Source: Octadecabacter sp.
GTDB taxonomy: Bacteria; Pseudomonadota; Alphaproteobacteria; Rhodobacterales; Rhodobacteraceae
Length of the DNA stretch: 64,000 nucleotides
Reading direction: 5' to 3'
NCBI GenBank assembly: GCA_028825445.1
Contig: JAPKAD010000001.1
Span: forward strand, 1 to 64,000
The position numbers and the translations under genes are program-made. Every line of letters begins with the position of its first letter. Position 1 is the stretch's first letter. Below are positions 20,447-30,178 of the stretch, one piece after another. The notes beneath the pieces were generated by a model. That model was not told the DNA's origin and did not search any database. It saw only the letters and a list, made by a program, of their open reading frames with translations.

Positions 20447-21343
20447 ATGCATATAGAGTTTCGGCATCTTCGCACGATCAAGGCGATTCATGTGAATGGC
20501 GGTCTGGCTCGTGCTGCGGACAGCCTTGGCATTACCCAATCCGCCTTGAGCCATCAGATCAAGGGAATTGAGGATCAGGCAGGAGTTGAGCTTTTTGTGC
20601 GCCGCTCCAAACCGCTAAAGCTTTCTGCGGCGGGGCATCGGTTGTTGGCAGCGGCGGATCGGATTCTTCCTGAAGTGGAGGCGCTTGAACTAGAGTTTTC
20701 TGGGTTGATACAAGGCAACGTAGGGCGCATGCACATTGCGATCGAGTGTCACGCCTGTTTTGAGTGGCTGCTTCCTGTGCTTAAGGATTTCCGCAAGGCA
20801 TGGCCGGATGTAGATGTGGATATTCGCCCTGGCTTGGCGTTTGATGCCTTACCTGCATTGCTTAAGGAACAGGTTGATTTGGTTGTGTCTTCGGATCCGG
20901 AGAACACGCAAGGTATTAAATTTCTGCCTTTATTTGACTATGAACCAGTGTTTGTAGCGGCTACAAACCACCCGTTGGCCAGTAAGCTGTTTATTGAAGC
21001 AGGTGATTTCCGGGATCAAACACTCATAACTTATCCGGTTGAACAGTCACGATTGGATGTGTTTTCCCAGCTATTGATACCCGCAAAAGTGCAACCATTG
21101 GCAGTTCGAAAGGTCGAATTGACTGCAGTTATTTTGTTGCTTGTAGCTTCGGGGCGCGGAGTCGCCGTACTGCCCGATTGGGTCGTGCGGCAAGCGCCGT
21201 GTGAGTCCGATTTCGTCACGCGGCCACTGACCAAAAAAGGGCTGACACGCAGACTTTATGCGGCGGTGCGTGATGACGGTTTGGAGTTGCCTTTTGTTGC
21301 TCATCTGGTTGCCCAGGCACGCAAAAAAGCGTTGAAAATATAG
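20447..21343 (+). CDS. metR: LysR-type regulator of methionine genes (MetR)
   Basis: A 298-residue LysR-type transcription factor. The winged helix-turn-helix is in the first 60 residues (HLRTIKAIHVNGGLARAADS, then ITQSALSHQIKGIEDQAG). A periplasmic-binding-protein-like effector domain follows, with the block GRMHIAIECHACFEWLLPVL near residue 92 that is characteristic of MetR. The start ATG 20447 gives MHIEFRHLRT; an upstream in-frame ATG would overlap the metF promoter. Divergent placement and the MetR box support the name. Confidence 0.93.
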   Translation: MHIEFRHLRTIKAIHVNGGLARAADSLGITQSALSHQIKGIEDQAGVELFVRRSKPLKLSAAGHRLLAAADRILPEVEALELEFSGLIQGNVGRMHIAIECHACFEWLLPVLKDFRKAWPDVDVDIRPGLAFDALPALLKEQVDLVVSSDPENTQGIKFLPLFDYEPVFVAATNHPLASKLFIEAGDFRDQTLITYPVEQSRLDVFSQLLIPAKVQPLAVRKVELTAVILLLVASGRGVAVLPDWVVRQAPCESDFVTRPLTKKGLTRRLYAAVRDDGLELPFVAHLVAQARKKALKI

Positions 21344-21479
21344 TGTGAATAGTCATTTTTTTGGTGAGTAAAAGGTGAATGATCTGCAACAGATGTATTG
21401 CAAATCTGAACAGATAGCCCTGCGCAACCACTCAGCCCATTTTAATAATTTTTTGGCTTTGGGTACCATTTTTGTCACC

Positions 21480-22545
21480 TTCTGTGATGACACTGACGCC
21501 AAAAACTTACCATGATTTTAAAAAAATTGCGCGTGGAGACATTAGACGTTGAATCGTGGCTACGTCCTCCGATGAAACTGGTGTCGAACTTGAGTTCATC
21601 GAAATCAAGCTGCCCCGGATTAAGCAACGACGCAAAGCTGGTACTAAAGCTATCCAGCAAATGTTTATGCCAAGGTCGCGAAGGCTGGACATTGAGGCCA
21701 GGTTGAATCTGCGCTCGAACAAGTTTTCGATGTCGCGTACCATCTAACTTGCCAAATTTCTCATGAAATCTTCCTATAGGCCCATCTCATATGTTTTTGG
21801 GAATTCAACCGAAGGCGGTTACCCGTTTTAGGATGATAATAGCACCTTAAATTTATGATTTAGCCATTTTGAAAATAAATTGTGGGAATGTATAATATCG
21901 TGCAGCATCCGGTTGTGAGATTATCCACAGGAATTTGTTTCTTGCCCGGTGTCATGTGTAATGCAAACATTTAGAATTGTTATAAAATGGGCCCCTTTTG
22001 CTGTAAGGATTTGTACCCAAACATCCCCTATTCCGCTGCCAAACAAAGGGCTGGCACAATCACAATCGGGTATGGCAGCCCATTTTCCGTGATAATGACC
22101 CCGTTGTCTGCCACAATTTTGAGTTGTCTTTGGTCTCAATCGAACTGATGTGAAATTAACGTCTTGAGAGGCGCCGAAAATTGCATCGCATCTTTGGTGC
22201 CTGACAAGTTGTAAATGGTGCAGACCAATTAATCTCTAGCCAAATGTGATACAACTCTTGCCTCGCCAGGGTACGAGCCAAGTCGGCAGACGGTTTCAGT
22301 TAAAACCTGATCTTTAGCAGTGCAACTATTGGTGTCATTGATTGACCTAAAGCTGTCTAGGTCGACCAGAAAAGCTGCGATTTTGTCAATTCTTGCGGCG
22401 CTTTCTTAAAGCATAACATGCAGTGCGCAATTAAACGCGGATCGGTTAAACAAGTCAGTGAGTGTGTCCAGCCGCTGAGCATCTTCAAGCTGGATTATGT
22501 GGGTTGCGGCGTCACGCCGTACGACAAAGAGCGCCTACAGAGCTT
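21480..22545 (-). pseudogene. relic of a GGDEF-EAL c-di-GMP enzyme
   Basis: The minus strand first shows a GGDEF domain: RLDTLTDLFNRSAFNCALHV (22390-22480), LVDLDSFRSINDT, a helix AKDQVLTETVCRLGS, and the place of the active-site GGDEF loop now reading LARD followed by a stop. Towards 21600 an EAL-type block can be read: LDSFSTSFASLLNPGQLDFD, then ELKFDTSFI, the family's DDFGTGYSSL...KIDRSFI region. Multiple stops and frameshifts make it non-functional, and the intervening EAL start is not recognisable. It was probably a dual cyclase/phosphodiesterase. Confidence 0.75.
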
Positions 22546-23139
22546 AAATCCAATATTATGTGTCTATTGTTAAGTGAATAAACAAAAACAACATCTAAGT
22601 CGTGACGGCTAAATGGATCATTAGAAATGCGTCGGGTTTAGTTGTGTTCAATTGGAAGAAGTTCAGTGCCAAAGTGCCTTGTGACGACAACATTAAAGCG
22701 AAGGCAAAACTGGAATGGCTGATCATGAACTTGCAATATATGCTTGTTTATTATTTAAAAATAACAGCTTGCAATAGCAACTCGATGACAAACACCGTAA
22801 ATGCGATCACTGAGGTGGCGACAGTATACTCGAGAGATCACTATAAATTATAAACGTCGCTGTGGCCAATTTAGTATTTCTTTCGCCCAGTTTTACAATA
22901 TTGGCAAAGTCGGGGCGTGATGACGCTATAAATTTTGTATATGCTCTACAAACTTTGGCTCGGGTTACGTCACCTAAAACATTTTTGAAGCACTTAATAT
23001 CAAATTAAATCACTAAACGTATCAGCCTTTGAAAGCAATTTGAGCTCACTATCGCCCCTTGTTCGTAAATGACGCAACCCTTATACGCCCGTCAAACGCT
23101 GCGTGGCCAGTTTTCGGTCCACGCACAAAGGAGATCGAC
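22546..23139. other. gene-free stretch before the inositol monophosphatase gene
   Basis: About 590 bp without a recognisable gene. An open frame at 22602-22853 (83 codons) has no ribosome binding site and no known motif. The last 100 bp carry the ribosome binding site AAAGGAG (23128-23134) of the next gene. Confidence 0.5.
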
Positions 23140-23934
23140 ATGGTTGCCAGTGCGAACCTCAATGTGATGATGAAAACTGCTAGACGTGCAGGGCGTGCAT
23201 TGTTAAAAGACTTTGGTGAAGTTGAGAACCTGCAGGTGTCAACCAAAGGCCCCGGAGATTTTGTGACCCGGGCAGATAAGAATGCGGAATTCATGATCCG
23301 AGAAGCATTGATGGAAGCTCGCCCAACCTATGGTTTTTTAGGTGAAGAAGGTACCGAGATTGATGGGACTGACCCCACCCGCCGCTGGATCGTTGACCCG
23401 CTGGATGGTACCACAAACTATTTGCATGGCTTGCCGCATTGGGCTGTGTCCATCGCGCTGGAACACAAAGGCCAGATCGTTATTGGCGTTATTTATGACC
23501 CAATGAAGGATGAATTGTTTTTTGCTGAAAAGGGAGGTGGCGCTTGGTTGAACGAAAAGCGTTTGCGAGTGTCGGGCCGTTCCAAGATGAGCGAAAGCAT
23601 TTTTTCTACTGGCCTGCCGTTCGCAGGTAGCTCTGACTTGCCAACAACCTTGCAAGATCTTGCGCGTATTCTACCGGCTTGTGCGGGCGTTCGCCGTTGG
23701 GGGGCGGCCTCGCTCGACCTCGCATATGTGGCTGCTGGTCGTTATGACGGGTTCTGGGAACGCCGCCTGAAATCATGGGATATGGCCGCTGGTCTGATCA
23801 TTGTTCGTGAGGCGGGGGGCATGGTTGAATCCATCAACCCAGCCAACAGCATTGTTGAGTCTGGCGAAGTTATCTGTGCTGCTGAGACAATCTTTGAAAA
23901 GTTCTCAAAAGTAATTCGTTCTAAGGTCACCTAA
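23140..23934 (+). CDS. suhB: inositol monophosphatase family protein (SuhB-like)
   Basis: A 264-residue Mg-dependent phosphatase of the IMPase family. The metal-binding motifs are all present: GEEGTEI (near residue 67), WIVDPLDGTTNYLHGLP (near 82), and the C-terminal WDMAAGLIIVREAGG (near 213). SuhB in Escherichia coli also acts in rRNA transcription antitermination; whether that holds here is unknown. AAAGGAG five bases before ATG 23140 fixes the start. No partner gene is adjacent. Confidence 0.93.
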   Translation: MVASANLNVMMKTARRAGRALLKDFGEVENLQVSTKGPGDFVTRADKNAEFMIREALMEARPTYGFLGEEGTEIDGTDPTRRWIVDPLDGTTNYLHGLPHWAVSIALEHKGQIVIGVIYDPMKDELFFAEKGGGAWLNEKRLRVSGRSKMSESIFSTGLPFAGSSDLPTTLQDLARILPACAGVRRWGAASLDLAYVAAGRYDGFWERRLKSWDMAAGLIIVREAGGMVESINPANSIVESGEVICAAETIFEKFSKVIRSKVT

Positions 23935-24115
23935 AGTTTCACAAAATAATAACCTGGCAGTCATCAGGTTCACGTGTAGTGGCTTTACGCTAGATCCAAA
24001 ACACATCCCAAGGTTTCATCTTGAGAGTTTGGTTTGCCTGTTTGAGCGTTGCTGTGTCTACCTCGGCCATTGAGCCACAGACATCTCGAATCATTTTGCA
24101 GTATCGACGTAAGGC

Positions 24116-24373
24116 CTAATATCTTAAACTTCCACCAAACCTGATGTTGATCATTAGGCTCAAGTCACCGGGTTTGGCGTTTGGTTCGACGTGTATGTCA
24201 TCCGTACCCAATTCAGGAAAGTTCATAATTTTTTTCTTTAAAATGTCTTTGGATGTCACAGCGAAGTCATCTAAACATAAAATGTTAGGTCTCTTTACAA
24301 AGGGATGATTGTCGCAATCATGCCAGATGATGGGCTCATGTTCGCTTGGGTTAAAACCGTTTATGCCACACAT
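24116..24373 (-). CDS. small hypothetical protein, uncertain
   Basis: An 85-codon open frame that I do not recognise. It has no signal peptide or membrane segment and contains several Cys, His and Trp residues (MCGINGF, IIWHDCDNHPF). The ribosome binding site is weak (GGTAAG) and it lies in AT-rich gene-poor DNA, so it may be a remnant of a longer gene. The opening resembles the N-terminus of Ntn amidotransferases by chance only; the rest does not fit. Confidence 0.3.
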   Translation of the reverse strand: MCGINGFNPSEHEPIIWHDCDNHPFVKRPNILCLDDFAVTSKDILKKKIMNFPELGTDDIHVEPNAKPGDLSLMINIRFGGSLRY

Positions 24374-24640
24374 GCTTACCGCGTATTTTTAAAAGTTTAA
24401 AGGTGGTCGAAGATGGACCTAAATCCTACAAGTTTTATAAAAGTGTTGGTGACAAAGCAGTAGGATTTGAGATTTTTTACGGTGTGTACGACGTTAAGAT
24501 ATTCAACGTTTACGGACTCCGCGGGTGCTGTATGGTGGAGACAAAAATAAAGAATTACAGTAATGCGAGGATTTTAACTCGCTGGCTTGTGTAATGTGAA
24601 GTTTAATAGCGTTTTAATGGTAGGTAACTGTAGCTTTTTA

Positions 24641-25378
24641 TCATCTTCTCCTAATGATGGGAATATTTGATCGAGGGTAGTGCGTTTCAGGATGGGTTGG
24701 ATGGCCACTTGTTTGGTCCCAAAAGCGCGTGGCCCCTAGGCGCAGCCAGATCGGAACGGTCATGACCAACCCGGCAATGAAGCCACCCACGTGAGCCCAA
24801 TACGCTGTGCCGCCACCGTTCACGTCACTGCCCAATCCGTTGAATATTTGCAAGGCCATCCACACGCCCAGCACTATAAACGATGGGATTGGAAGGATGC
24901 GAAAGAAGACAACAAAGAAGATGAACACATCGACGCGGGCTTTGGGAAACAGCAATAAATAGCCACCCATGACGCCTGCGATTGCGCCTGATGCACCAAC
25001 CATCGGCACAGCGCTTAATGTGTTGGGCAGGTATTGAAGATAGGCTGCCGCAAAACCGCTGAGGATATAGAAGCCAAGAAATGGAAGATGGCCCATTTTA
25101 TCTTCCATGTTATCACCAAATATCCACAAAAACAGCATGTTACCTACCAAGTGCATAAAGCCCGCATGCAAAAACATATGGGTAAAAAGACCAAGGTTGC
25201 CCTTACTTTCGTCAAACAAAATTGGCCAGAACGCATAGTCTATTAAGAACTTATTGCTTGCTGGTATGCCAGTTATGAAAAGTTCTTGCCACGCGAACAC
25301 AGCGATGTTGATCGTGATAATAACATAGGTCACGTAGGGCGTCTTTTGAGACGGGTTATGATCGCGAATAGGAAACAT
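24641..25378 (-). CDS. rhomboid family intramembrane serine protease
   Basis: A 245-residue membrane protein with about six transmembrane helices. The catalytic serine is in GASGAIAGVMGGY (near residue 128) and the catalytic histidine in WAHVGGFIAGLVM (near 190). The helix-1 region VIITINIAVFAWQELF and the His-rich loop MFLHAGFMHLVGNMLFLWIFG are as in bacterial rhomboids. Rhomboids cleave membrane proteins within the bilayer; the substrate is unknown. It lies 48 bp downstream of putA on the same strand, with a strong hairpin in between. Confidence 0.92.
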   Translation of the reverse strand: MFPIRDHNPSQKTPYVTYVIITINIAVFAWQELFITGIPASNKFLIDYAFWPILFDESKGNLGLFTHMFLHAGFMHLVGNMLFLWIFGDNMEDKMGHLPFLGFYILSGFAAAYLQYLPNTLSAVPMVGASGAIAGVMGGYLLLFPKARVDVFIFFVVFFRILPIPSFIVLGVWMALQIFNGLGSDVNGGGTAYWAHVGGFIAGLVMTVPIWLRLGATRFWDQTSGHPTHPETHYPRSNIPIIRRR

Positions 25379-25380
25379 AG

Positions 25381-25414
25381 CTTGACCGTCCGCGAATGGG
25401 TGCGGGCGGTCAAG
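25381..25414 (-). terminator. long hairpin between putA and the rhomboid gene
   Basis: CTTGACCGTCCGC (25381-25393) and GCGGGCGGTCAAG (25402-25414) form a 13-bp stem with one wobble pair and an 8-nt loop. It starts 12 bp past the putA stop and ends 2 bp before the rhomboid ATG. There is no U-run, so it may be a weak terminator, an mRNA 3' end stabiliser for putA, or a structure that limits translation of the rhomboid gene. Confidence 0.5.
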
Positions 25415-25426
25415 CCCTTAAGCGTA

Positions 25427-28400
25427 TTAGTTGTTGCCGACTTCTGCCAGAAGCGCCGCATTGCCGCCCGCTGCCGTTGTGTCGATGCAGATGTGGCGTT
25501 CGTGCAGGACGTGGCCAGCAACCAGTGCGCCCGTTATTAGTGGCACGATAGCTCCTTTACGGCGTGCCAGTGCAAGTTCGTAGGCCCGTGCGATGCCATT
25601 GTCGCCGTCCCATACGACTGCCGCGCAGTCTAGTGTTAGCAAGGCCTCAGCGGGAAGGTTTCCTTCCGGGACCACTGGAACACCCCCAAGGACCGTAGCT
25701 GCATCTGCCTGTGAGCCGACGTCTGGAATAATCGGTATACCACCAAGGGCGGTCACCGCATCGGCCTGTGTACGTGCGTCAGGTCCTAGACATGCAATGG
25801 GGCCGCGTGGATGGACAGACAAGCGATTTGATTCGCCAGTTGGACCTGGCAAATCGACAGGTTCGGGAGATGGAATCGGCTGAACTTCCATCATGGCGGC
25901 AAAGCGGGGCATATACAGCGGGCCACCTGCCTTAGGTCCGGTGCCAGACAGTCCTTCACCACCGAAGGGTTGGCTGCCAACAACGGCCCCTATCTGGTTG
26001 CGGTTGACGTAGATATTCCCTGCGTGGATATTTGCTACAACTTGCTGAACACGGTCGTCAATTCGGGTGTGCAAACCGAACGTCAGCCCATAGCCCGTTG
26101 AGTTAATATCGGCGATCACTTTGCCTAAGTCACTAGATTTGTAAGTTGCAATATGAAGCACAGGGCCGAATATTTCGCGAGTTAGATCACCGATGCCATT
26201 TACTCTGATAGCCGTTGGCGCGATGAACGTGCCCGTCACTGGTGCGATTAAAGTGTGCAAAACACGACCATCCATGCGGGCGGCATCAATATGGTCTTGG
26301 ATGCCTGCGCGGGCAGTTTCATCAATTACGGGACCCACGTCAGTGGTCAAATGCCACGGATCGCCAATCGACAACTCATTCATCGCGCCCTTTAGCATGT
26401 GGATGATTTTGTCAGCGATGTCTTCTTGCACGTAAAGGCAGCGTAGCGCGGAACAGCGTTGGCCCGCTGATTGGAATGCAGACTGTAAGATGTCACGTAC
26501 TGCGTGTTCAGGCAATGCTGTTGAATCGACGATCATTGCGTTCAGCCCACCTGTTTCGGCAATGAGCGGTGTGCCAGGATCACATTTTTCTGCCATTGTC
26601 GCGCGGATTTTAATTGCCGTTGGTGTCGATCCTGTAAAAGCGATACCGTTAATCCGCGCATCTGATGTCAGAGCCGTACCGATTTCGCCGCCGCCGGGCA
26701 TTAGGTGTAAAACATCTGTTGGTACTCCTGCTTCAATCATCAATTGCACGGCGCGATGTGCAATTAGGCCAGTTTGTTCAGCGGGCTTGGCAAGCACTGC
26801 ATTTCCCGCTGCTAAAGCTGCTGATATCTGCCCAGTAAAGATTGCGAGTGGAAAATTCCACGGTGAAATACAAGTCCAAATACCACGTGGGGTTGGATTT
26901 CTAGATTCGGCTTCGGCCGCATAGTAATACAAGAAATCAATGGCTTCACGGATTTCCCCGATGGCGTCCAGAATGGTTTTACCCGCCTCGCGATGTAACA
27001 TTGCGAACAGCTCTTCGGCGTTGTCTTCAAAGGCGACGGCGACTCTACGTAACACGCTGGCACGTTCGACTGCAGTAACATCCCACGGCGTCGCAGCGTC
27101 TATTGCGCGCTTTGCATCGTCCTGTGTTGCGAAGGTGATCTGGCCAACGATATCGCTTGGTAGGGCTGGGTTTACCACATCGCAAATTTTGATGCTTGTA
27201 GAGGCTGACCAAGATGAAGACAACGGCGTCGCCCTCCACATGTAGGCATGAAATGGATCACGTGCCTTGTCTAATTCAACAAGCGTTGGGGTGTGTGTGA
27301 TGTCCCAGCCTTTGGCATTGGCGCGATGTGGTGCAAAAAGATCTGGGCCCTTAGGCAGATTTGGCGTGAGACCTATCTGATCAAATGGATCAGCGGCAAC
27401 AACATCTGGGTGAACTTCTTCGTCAACGATTTGATTCACGAATGATGAATTCGCACCATTTTCAAGTAAGCGGCGTACAAGATAGGCTAAAAGGTCCTCA
27501 TGAGCCCCAACTGGTGCGTAAATTCGACAATTGGTGGCGTTGTCTTTCAGCACAATTTTATGCAGCGTTTCTCCCATGCCGTGCAGACGCTGGAATTCAT
27601 ACGCTTTTGTGTTGATGCCCATATCATCCGCCAGATGTAAGATTGCCGCCACTGTGTGAGCATTGTGTGTCGCAAATTGTGGATACAGCCGGTCGGTCAG
27701 CCCAAGCAATTTGCGCGCATTTGCGATGTAGCTGACATCGGTATGGGCTTTGGCTGTGAACACCGGGAACCCTTCAAGGCCTAGAACCTGTGCACGTTTA
27801 ATTTCTGCGTCCCAATAGGCACCCTTTACAAGGCGAACCATCAATTTGCGATCTGTGCGTTCTGCTAAATTGCTAAGCCAATCAATCACATTGGCAGCAC
27901 GCTGTCCGAAGGCCTGCACGACAATACCAAAACCGTCCCATCCGGCCAGCGCAGGGTCGGACACAACAGCTTCGATCACGTCTAAAGATAGCGACAAGCG
28001 GTCGGCTTCTTCGGCGTCGATATTGAACCCCTGACCTGCTGATTTGGCCAACATTGCAAGGCTAAGCAGACGTGGCACAAGTTCCGCCATCACATGGTCA
28101 CGTTGGGCTTCTTCATAGCGTGGATGAAGCGCGCTAAGTTTAACTGAAATGCCTGGGTTTTCAGCAACGGTTTCATAGATACAAGCGTCCGCAATTGACG
28201 CAATCGCGCGGCTATAGGAGAGATGGTATTGAGTTGCATCCTTTTCGGTCCTAGCAGCTTCTCCTAGCATGTCGTAGCTGTAGGTGAACCCTTTAGCTTC
28301 CATACCAGCAGCGCGTTTCATTGCTTTTGTGATATCTTCGCCCAACACGAATTGGCGGCCCATTTCACGCATGGCACGACCGACGGCTTTGCGGATGATT

Positions 28401-28864
28401 GGTTCGCCAAGACGTTTTACTGCAGAACGTAGATGGCGCGTTATGCCGGGGGTTTCATTGTCCAACACGCGGCCGGTCAGCATTAGCGCCCATGTGGAAG
28501 CATTCACTAAGGATGACGCAGATTTTCCCAAATGGGTGCCCCAGTCAGATGGCGCAATTTTATCTTCAATTAGCGCATCAATGGTGTTGGCATCTGGCAC
28601 GCGCAACAGCGCCTCGGCCAGACACATCAGCGCGATGCCTTCGTCTGTGGATAGCCCGTATTCAGCCAGGAACACCTCCATTAAGCCTGGATCAGACGCG
28701 GCGCGGATGCGACGCACGAGGTCTGCCCCCTGTTCTGCAATGGCAACGCGATCTTGGGGTTTCAAATCAGCCTGCGCGACCAACCTTTCAAGCGCTACAT
28801 GTTCATCCATTAAATAGGCTGCATTAATTTGGCTGCGGAGTTCGTTTGCTGCACTTTTAGGCAT
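25427..28864 (-). CDS. putA: bifunctional proline dehydrogenase / glutamate semialdehyde dehydrogenase (PutA)
   Basis: A 1145-residue enzyme that oxidises proline to glutamate in two steps. The N-terminal half is the FAD-binding proline dehydrogenase barrel (VKLSALHPRYEEAQ, LMVRLVKGAYWDAEIK, VFTAKAHTDVSYIA, YAPVGAHEDLLAYLVRRLLENGANSSFVNQI in order). The C-terminal half is an aldehyde dehydrogenase with TCISPWNFPLAIFTGQI, GIAFTGSTPTA, ETGGLNAMIVD and the catalytic Cys in SAGQRCSALRCLYV. The N-terminus lacks the ribbon-helix-helix repressor domain of E. coli PutA, consistent with control by the divergent Lrp-type gene. Start at ATG 28864. Confidence 0.97.
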   Translation of the reverse strand: MPKSAANELRSQINAAYLMDEHVALERLVAQADLKPQDRVAIAEQGADLVRRIRAASDPGLMEVFLAEYGLSTDEGIALMCLAEALLRVPDANTIDALIEDKIAPSDWGTHLGKSASSLVNASTWALMLTGRVLDNETPGITRHLRSAVKRLGEPIIRKAVGRAMREMGRQFVLGEDITKAMKRAAGMEAKGFTYSYDMLGEAARTEKDATQYHLSYSRAIASIADACIYETVAENPGISVKLSALHPRYEEAQRDHVMAELVPRLLSLAMLAKSAGQGFNIDAEEADRLSLSLDVIEAVVSDPALAGWDGFGIVVQAFGQRAANVIDWLSNLAERTDRKLMVRLVKGAYWDAEIKRAQVLGLEGFPVFTAKAHTDVSYIANARKLLGLTDRLYPQFATHNAHTVAAILHLADDMGINTKAYEFQRLHGMGETLHKIVLKDNATNCRIYAPVGAHEDLLAYLVRRLLENGANSSFVNQIVDEEVHPDVVAADPFDQIGLTPNLPKGPDLFAPHRANAKGWDITHTPTLVELDKARDPFHAYMWRATPLSSSWSASTSIKICDVVNPALPSDIVGQITFATQDDAKRAIDAATPWDVTAVERASVLRRVAVAFEDNAEELFAMLHREAGKTILDAIGEIREAIDFLYYYAAEAESRNPTPRGIWTCISPWNFPLAIFTGQISAALAAGNAVLAKPAEQTGLIAHRAVQLMIEAGVPTDVLHLMPGGGEIGTALTSDARINGIAFTGSTPTAIKIRATMAEKCDPGTPLIAETGGLNAMIVDSTALPEHAVRDILQSAFQSAGQRCSALRCLYVQEDIADKIIHMLKGAMNELSIGDPWHLTTDVGPVIDETARAGIQDHIDAARMDGRVLHTLIAPVTGTFIAPTAIRVNGIGDLTREIFGPVLHIATYKSSDLGKVIADINSTGYGLTFGLHTRIDDRVQQVVANIHAGNIYVNRNQIGAVVGSQPFGGEGLSGTGPKAGGPLYMPRFAAMMEVQPIPSPEPVDLPGPTGESNRLSVHPRGPIACLGPDARTQADAVTALGGIPIIPDVGSQADAATVLGGVPVVPEGNLPAEALLTLDCAAVVWDGDNGIARAYELALARRKGAIVPLITGALVAGHVLHERHICIDTTAAGGNAALLAEVGNN

Positions 28865-28988
28865 GTGATGTCTCCAAAGGGCTTGATTTGCAGATGAGTC
28901 TTTGGTCCCATATACATCTGAATACCGCAAAGGTATGCCTGCGTTTGTTAATATGGTGATGCATATCGACTAAAAAAGGGGATGATAT

Positions 28989-29468
28989 ATGGTCGAAGTG
29001 ACTTCTGGGATCGATGGGTTCGATCGCAAGATTTTAGATGTGATCGCGGTGGAAGGCCGAATCACTGTGACCGATTTGGCCAAACGCATTGGGCTGTCCA
29101 AGTCGCCAACACAAGCGCGGCTGCGGCGATTGGAAGAAACTGGCGTAGTGCGGGGATATCGCGCTTTATTTGATCCAATTTTGCTAGGTCGTGATCATGT
29201 TGCGTTTGTTGAAGTAAAGCTTAGTGATACGCGCGAATCTGCATTGGCGACGTTCAACGCCGCTGTGACGCGAATTCCTGAAATTGAACAATGTCACTTG
29301 ATTGCAGGGGCCTTTGACTATTTGTTGAAGGTGCGCACCAGCGGAATGGGCAGCTATCGCCTTGTTTTAGCTGACCGTTTGTCCACCTTGCCCCATGTAG
29401 CCAGCACATCAACATACGTGGCGATGCAAGCTGTCAAAGAAGAAGCCATCGCGCCAAAAGCTGAGTGA
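28989..29468 (+). CDS. putR: Lrp/AsnC family regulator, probable proline-responsive activator of putA
   Basis: A 159-residue Lrp/AsnC regulator. The helix-turn-helix is ITVTDLAKRIGLSKSPTQAR (residues 26-45), followed by the C-terminal RAM ligand-binding domain (FVEVKLSDTRESALATFNAA; FDYLLKVRTSGMGSYRLV). It is divergent from putA with a 124-bp gap, the arrangement seen for PutR in other alphaproteobacteria, where it activates putA in response to proline. The name rests on this context. The ATG at 28989 follows AAAAAGGGGATGAT. Confidence 0.88.
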   Translation: MVEVTSGIDGFDRKILDVIAVEGRITVTDLAKRIGLSKSPTQARLRRLEETGVVRGYRALFDPILLGRDHVAFVEVKLSDTRESALATFNAAVTRIPEIEQCHLIAGAFDYLLKVRTSGMGSYRLVLADRLSTLPHVASTSTYVAMQAVKEEAIAPKAE

Positions 29469-29504
29469 GTTGACGATTCTGTAAACTGCACCATCATATA
29501 GAAC

Positions 29505-30041
29505 ATGAAATATGCAATTATATTAAGTTTTCTTGCTGCCCCCGCATTTGCAGACTGTTCGATAGGTACGGATCATGCAGATGAAGTCGTGAAAATTGTC
29601 AAGCAAATGCAGTCAGCCCCCGATGAGGGGGCTGCACGCATTTTAGCAGGGCAGATGTGGGAAATCTGGCTGGATGCGCCTGATGAATTGGCTCAAGCGA
29701 TGCTGGATGATGGGTTGGCGCTATTGCAGATGGGCGATCATATGAGTAGCCGCTCAGAGCTTAGCGCATTAATCACTTACTGCCCCAAATACCCCGAAGG
29801 TTATAATCAACGCGCATTTGCTGCGTTCTTGCAGGGGGACTATGCTGCAGCACTCGCTGATCTTGACATAGCGATTGCTTTACAGCCAGTTCATTTGGGA
29901 GCCTTGACCGGAAAGGCTCTGACACTGATTGCGCTGGAACGCAGGGATGAAGCGCAGGAAGTTTTACGCGCCGCTTTAGCGATCAATCCATGGTTATCGG
30001 AACGCGCACTGATAGATAAACCCGCTGGCACCAACATTTGA
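29505..30041 (+). CDS. exported tetratricopeptide-repeat protein
   Basis: A 178-residue protein with an N-terminal signal peptide (MKYAIILSFLAAPAFA, cleaved before DCSIG). The rest is alpha-helical with TPR-like repeats: about residues 60-90 (LAQAMLDDGLALLQMGDH), 96-128 (YCPKYPEGYNQRAFAAFLQG) and 130-165 (ALADLDIAIALQPVHLGALT). It probably acts as a periplasmic scaffold. It lies 36 bp after putR and directly before tRNA-Leu. Its partner is unknown. Confidence 0.8.
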   Translation: MKYAIILSFLAAPAFADCSIGTDHADEVVKIVKQMQSAPDEGAARILAGQMWEIWLDAPDELAQAMLDDGLALLQMGDHMSSRSELSALITYCPKYPEGYNQRAFAAFLQGDYAAALADLDIAIALQPVHLGALTGKALTLIALERRDEAQEVLRAALAINPWLSERALIDKPAGTNI

Positions 30042-30092
30042 TAAGAATTGCACTGGACGCGCGGTGTGATTTGCCTATGTTCGCCCATGCTG

Positions 30093-30178
30093 GCCCGCGT
30101 GGTGGAATGGTAGACACTGGAGACTTAAAATCTCTTGGCCGTATGGCCGTGCCGGTTCGAGTCCGGCCGTGGGTACCA
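30093..30178 (+). tRNA. tRNA-Leu (UAA)
   Basis: An 86-nt class II tRNA. The acceptor arms GCCCGCG and CGTGGGT pair with G-U pairs allowed, the anticodon is TAA in the loop CTTAAAA, and a long variable arm TTGGCCGTATGGCC is followed by the T arm CCGGTTCGAGTCCGG. CCA is encoded. Nearly 2 kb of decayed DNA follows, including a transposase relic, but no second copy of the tRNA 3' end is visible that would mark an attachment site. Confidence 0.97.

Noticed and set aside
24116-24373. MCGINGF start suggesting an Ntn amidotransferase
   Set aside because: Only the first residues match. The rest has no amidotransferase features and the frame is 85 codons long.
26490-28817. several plus-strand open frames of 90-177 codons
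   Set aside because: All are antisense to putA, where codon bias makes long spurious frames common.
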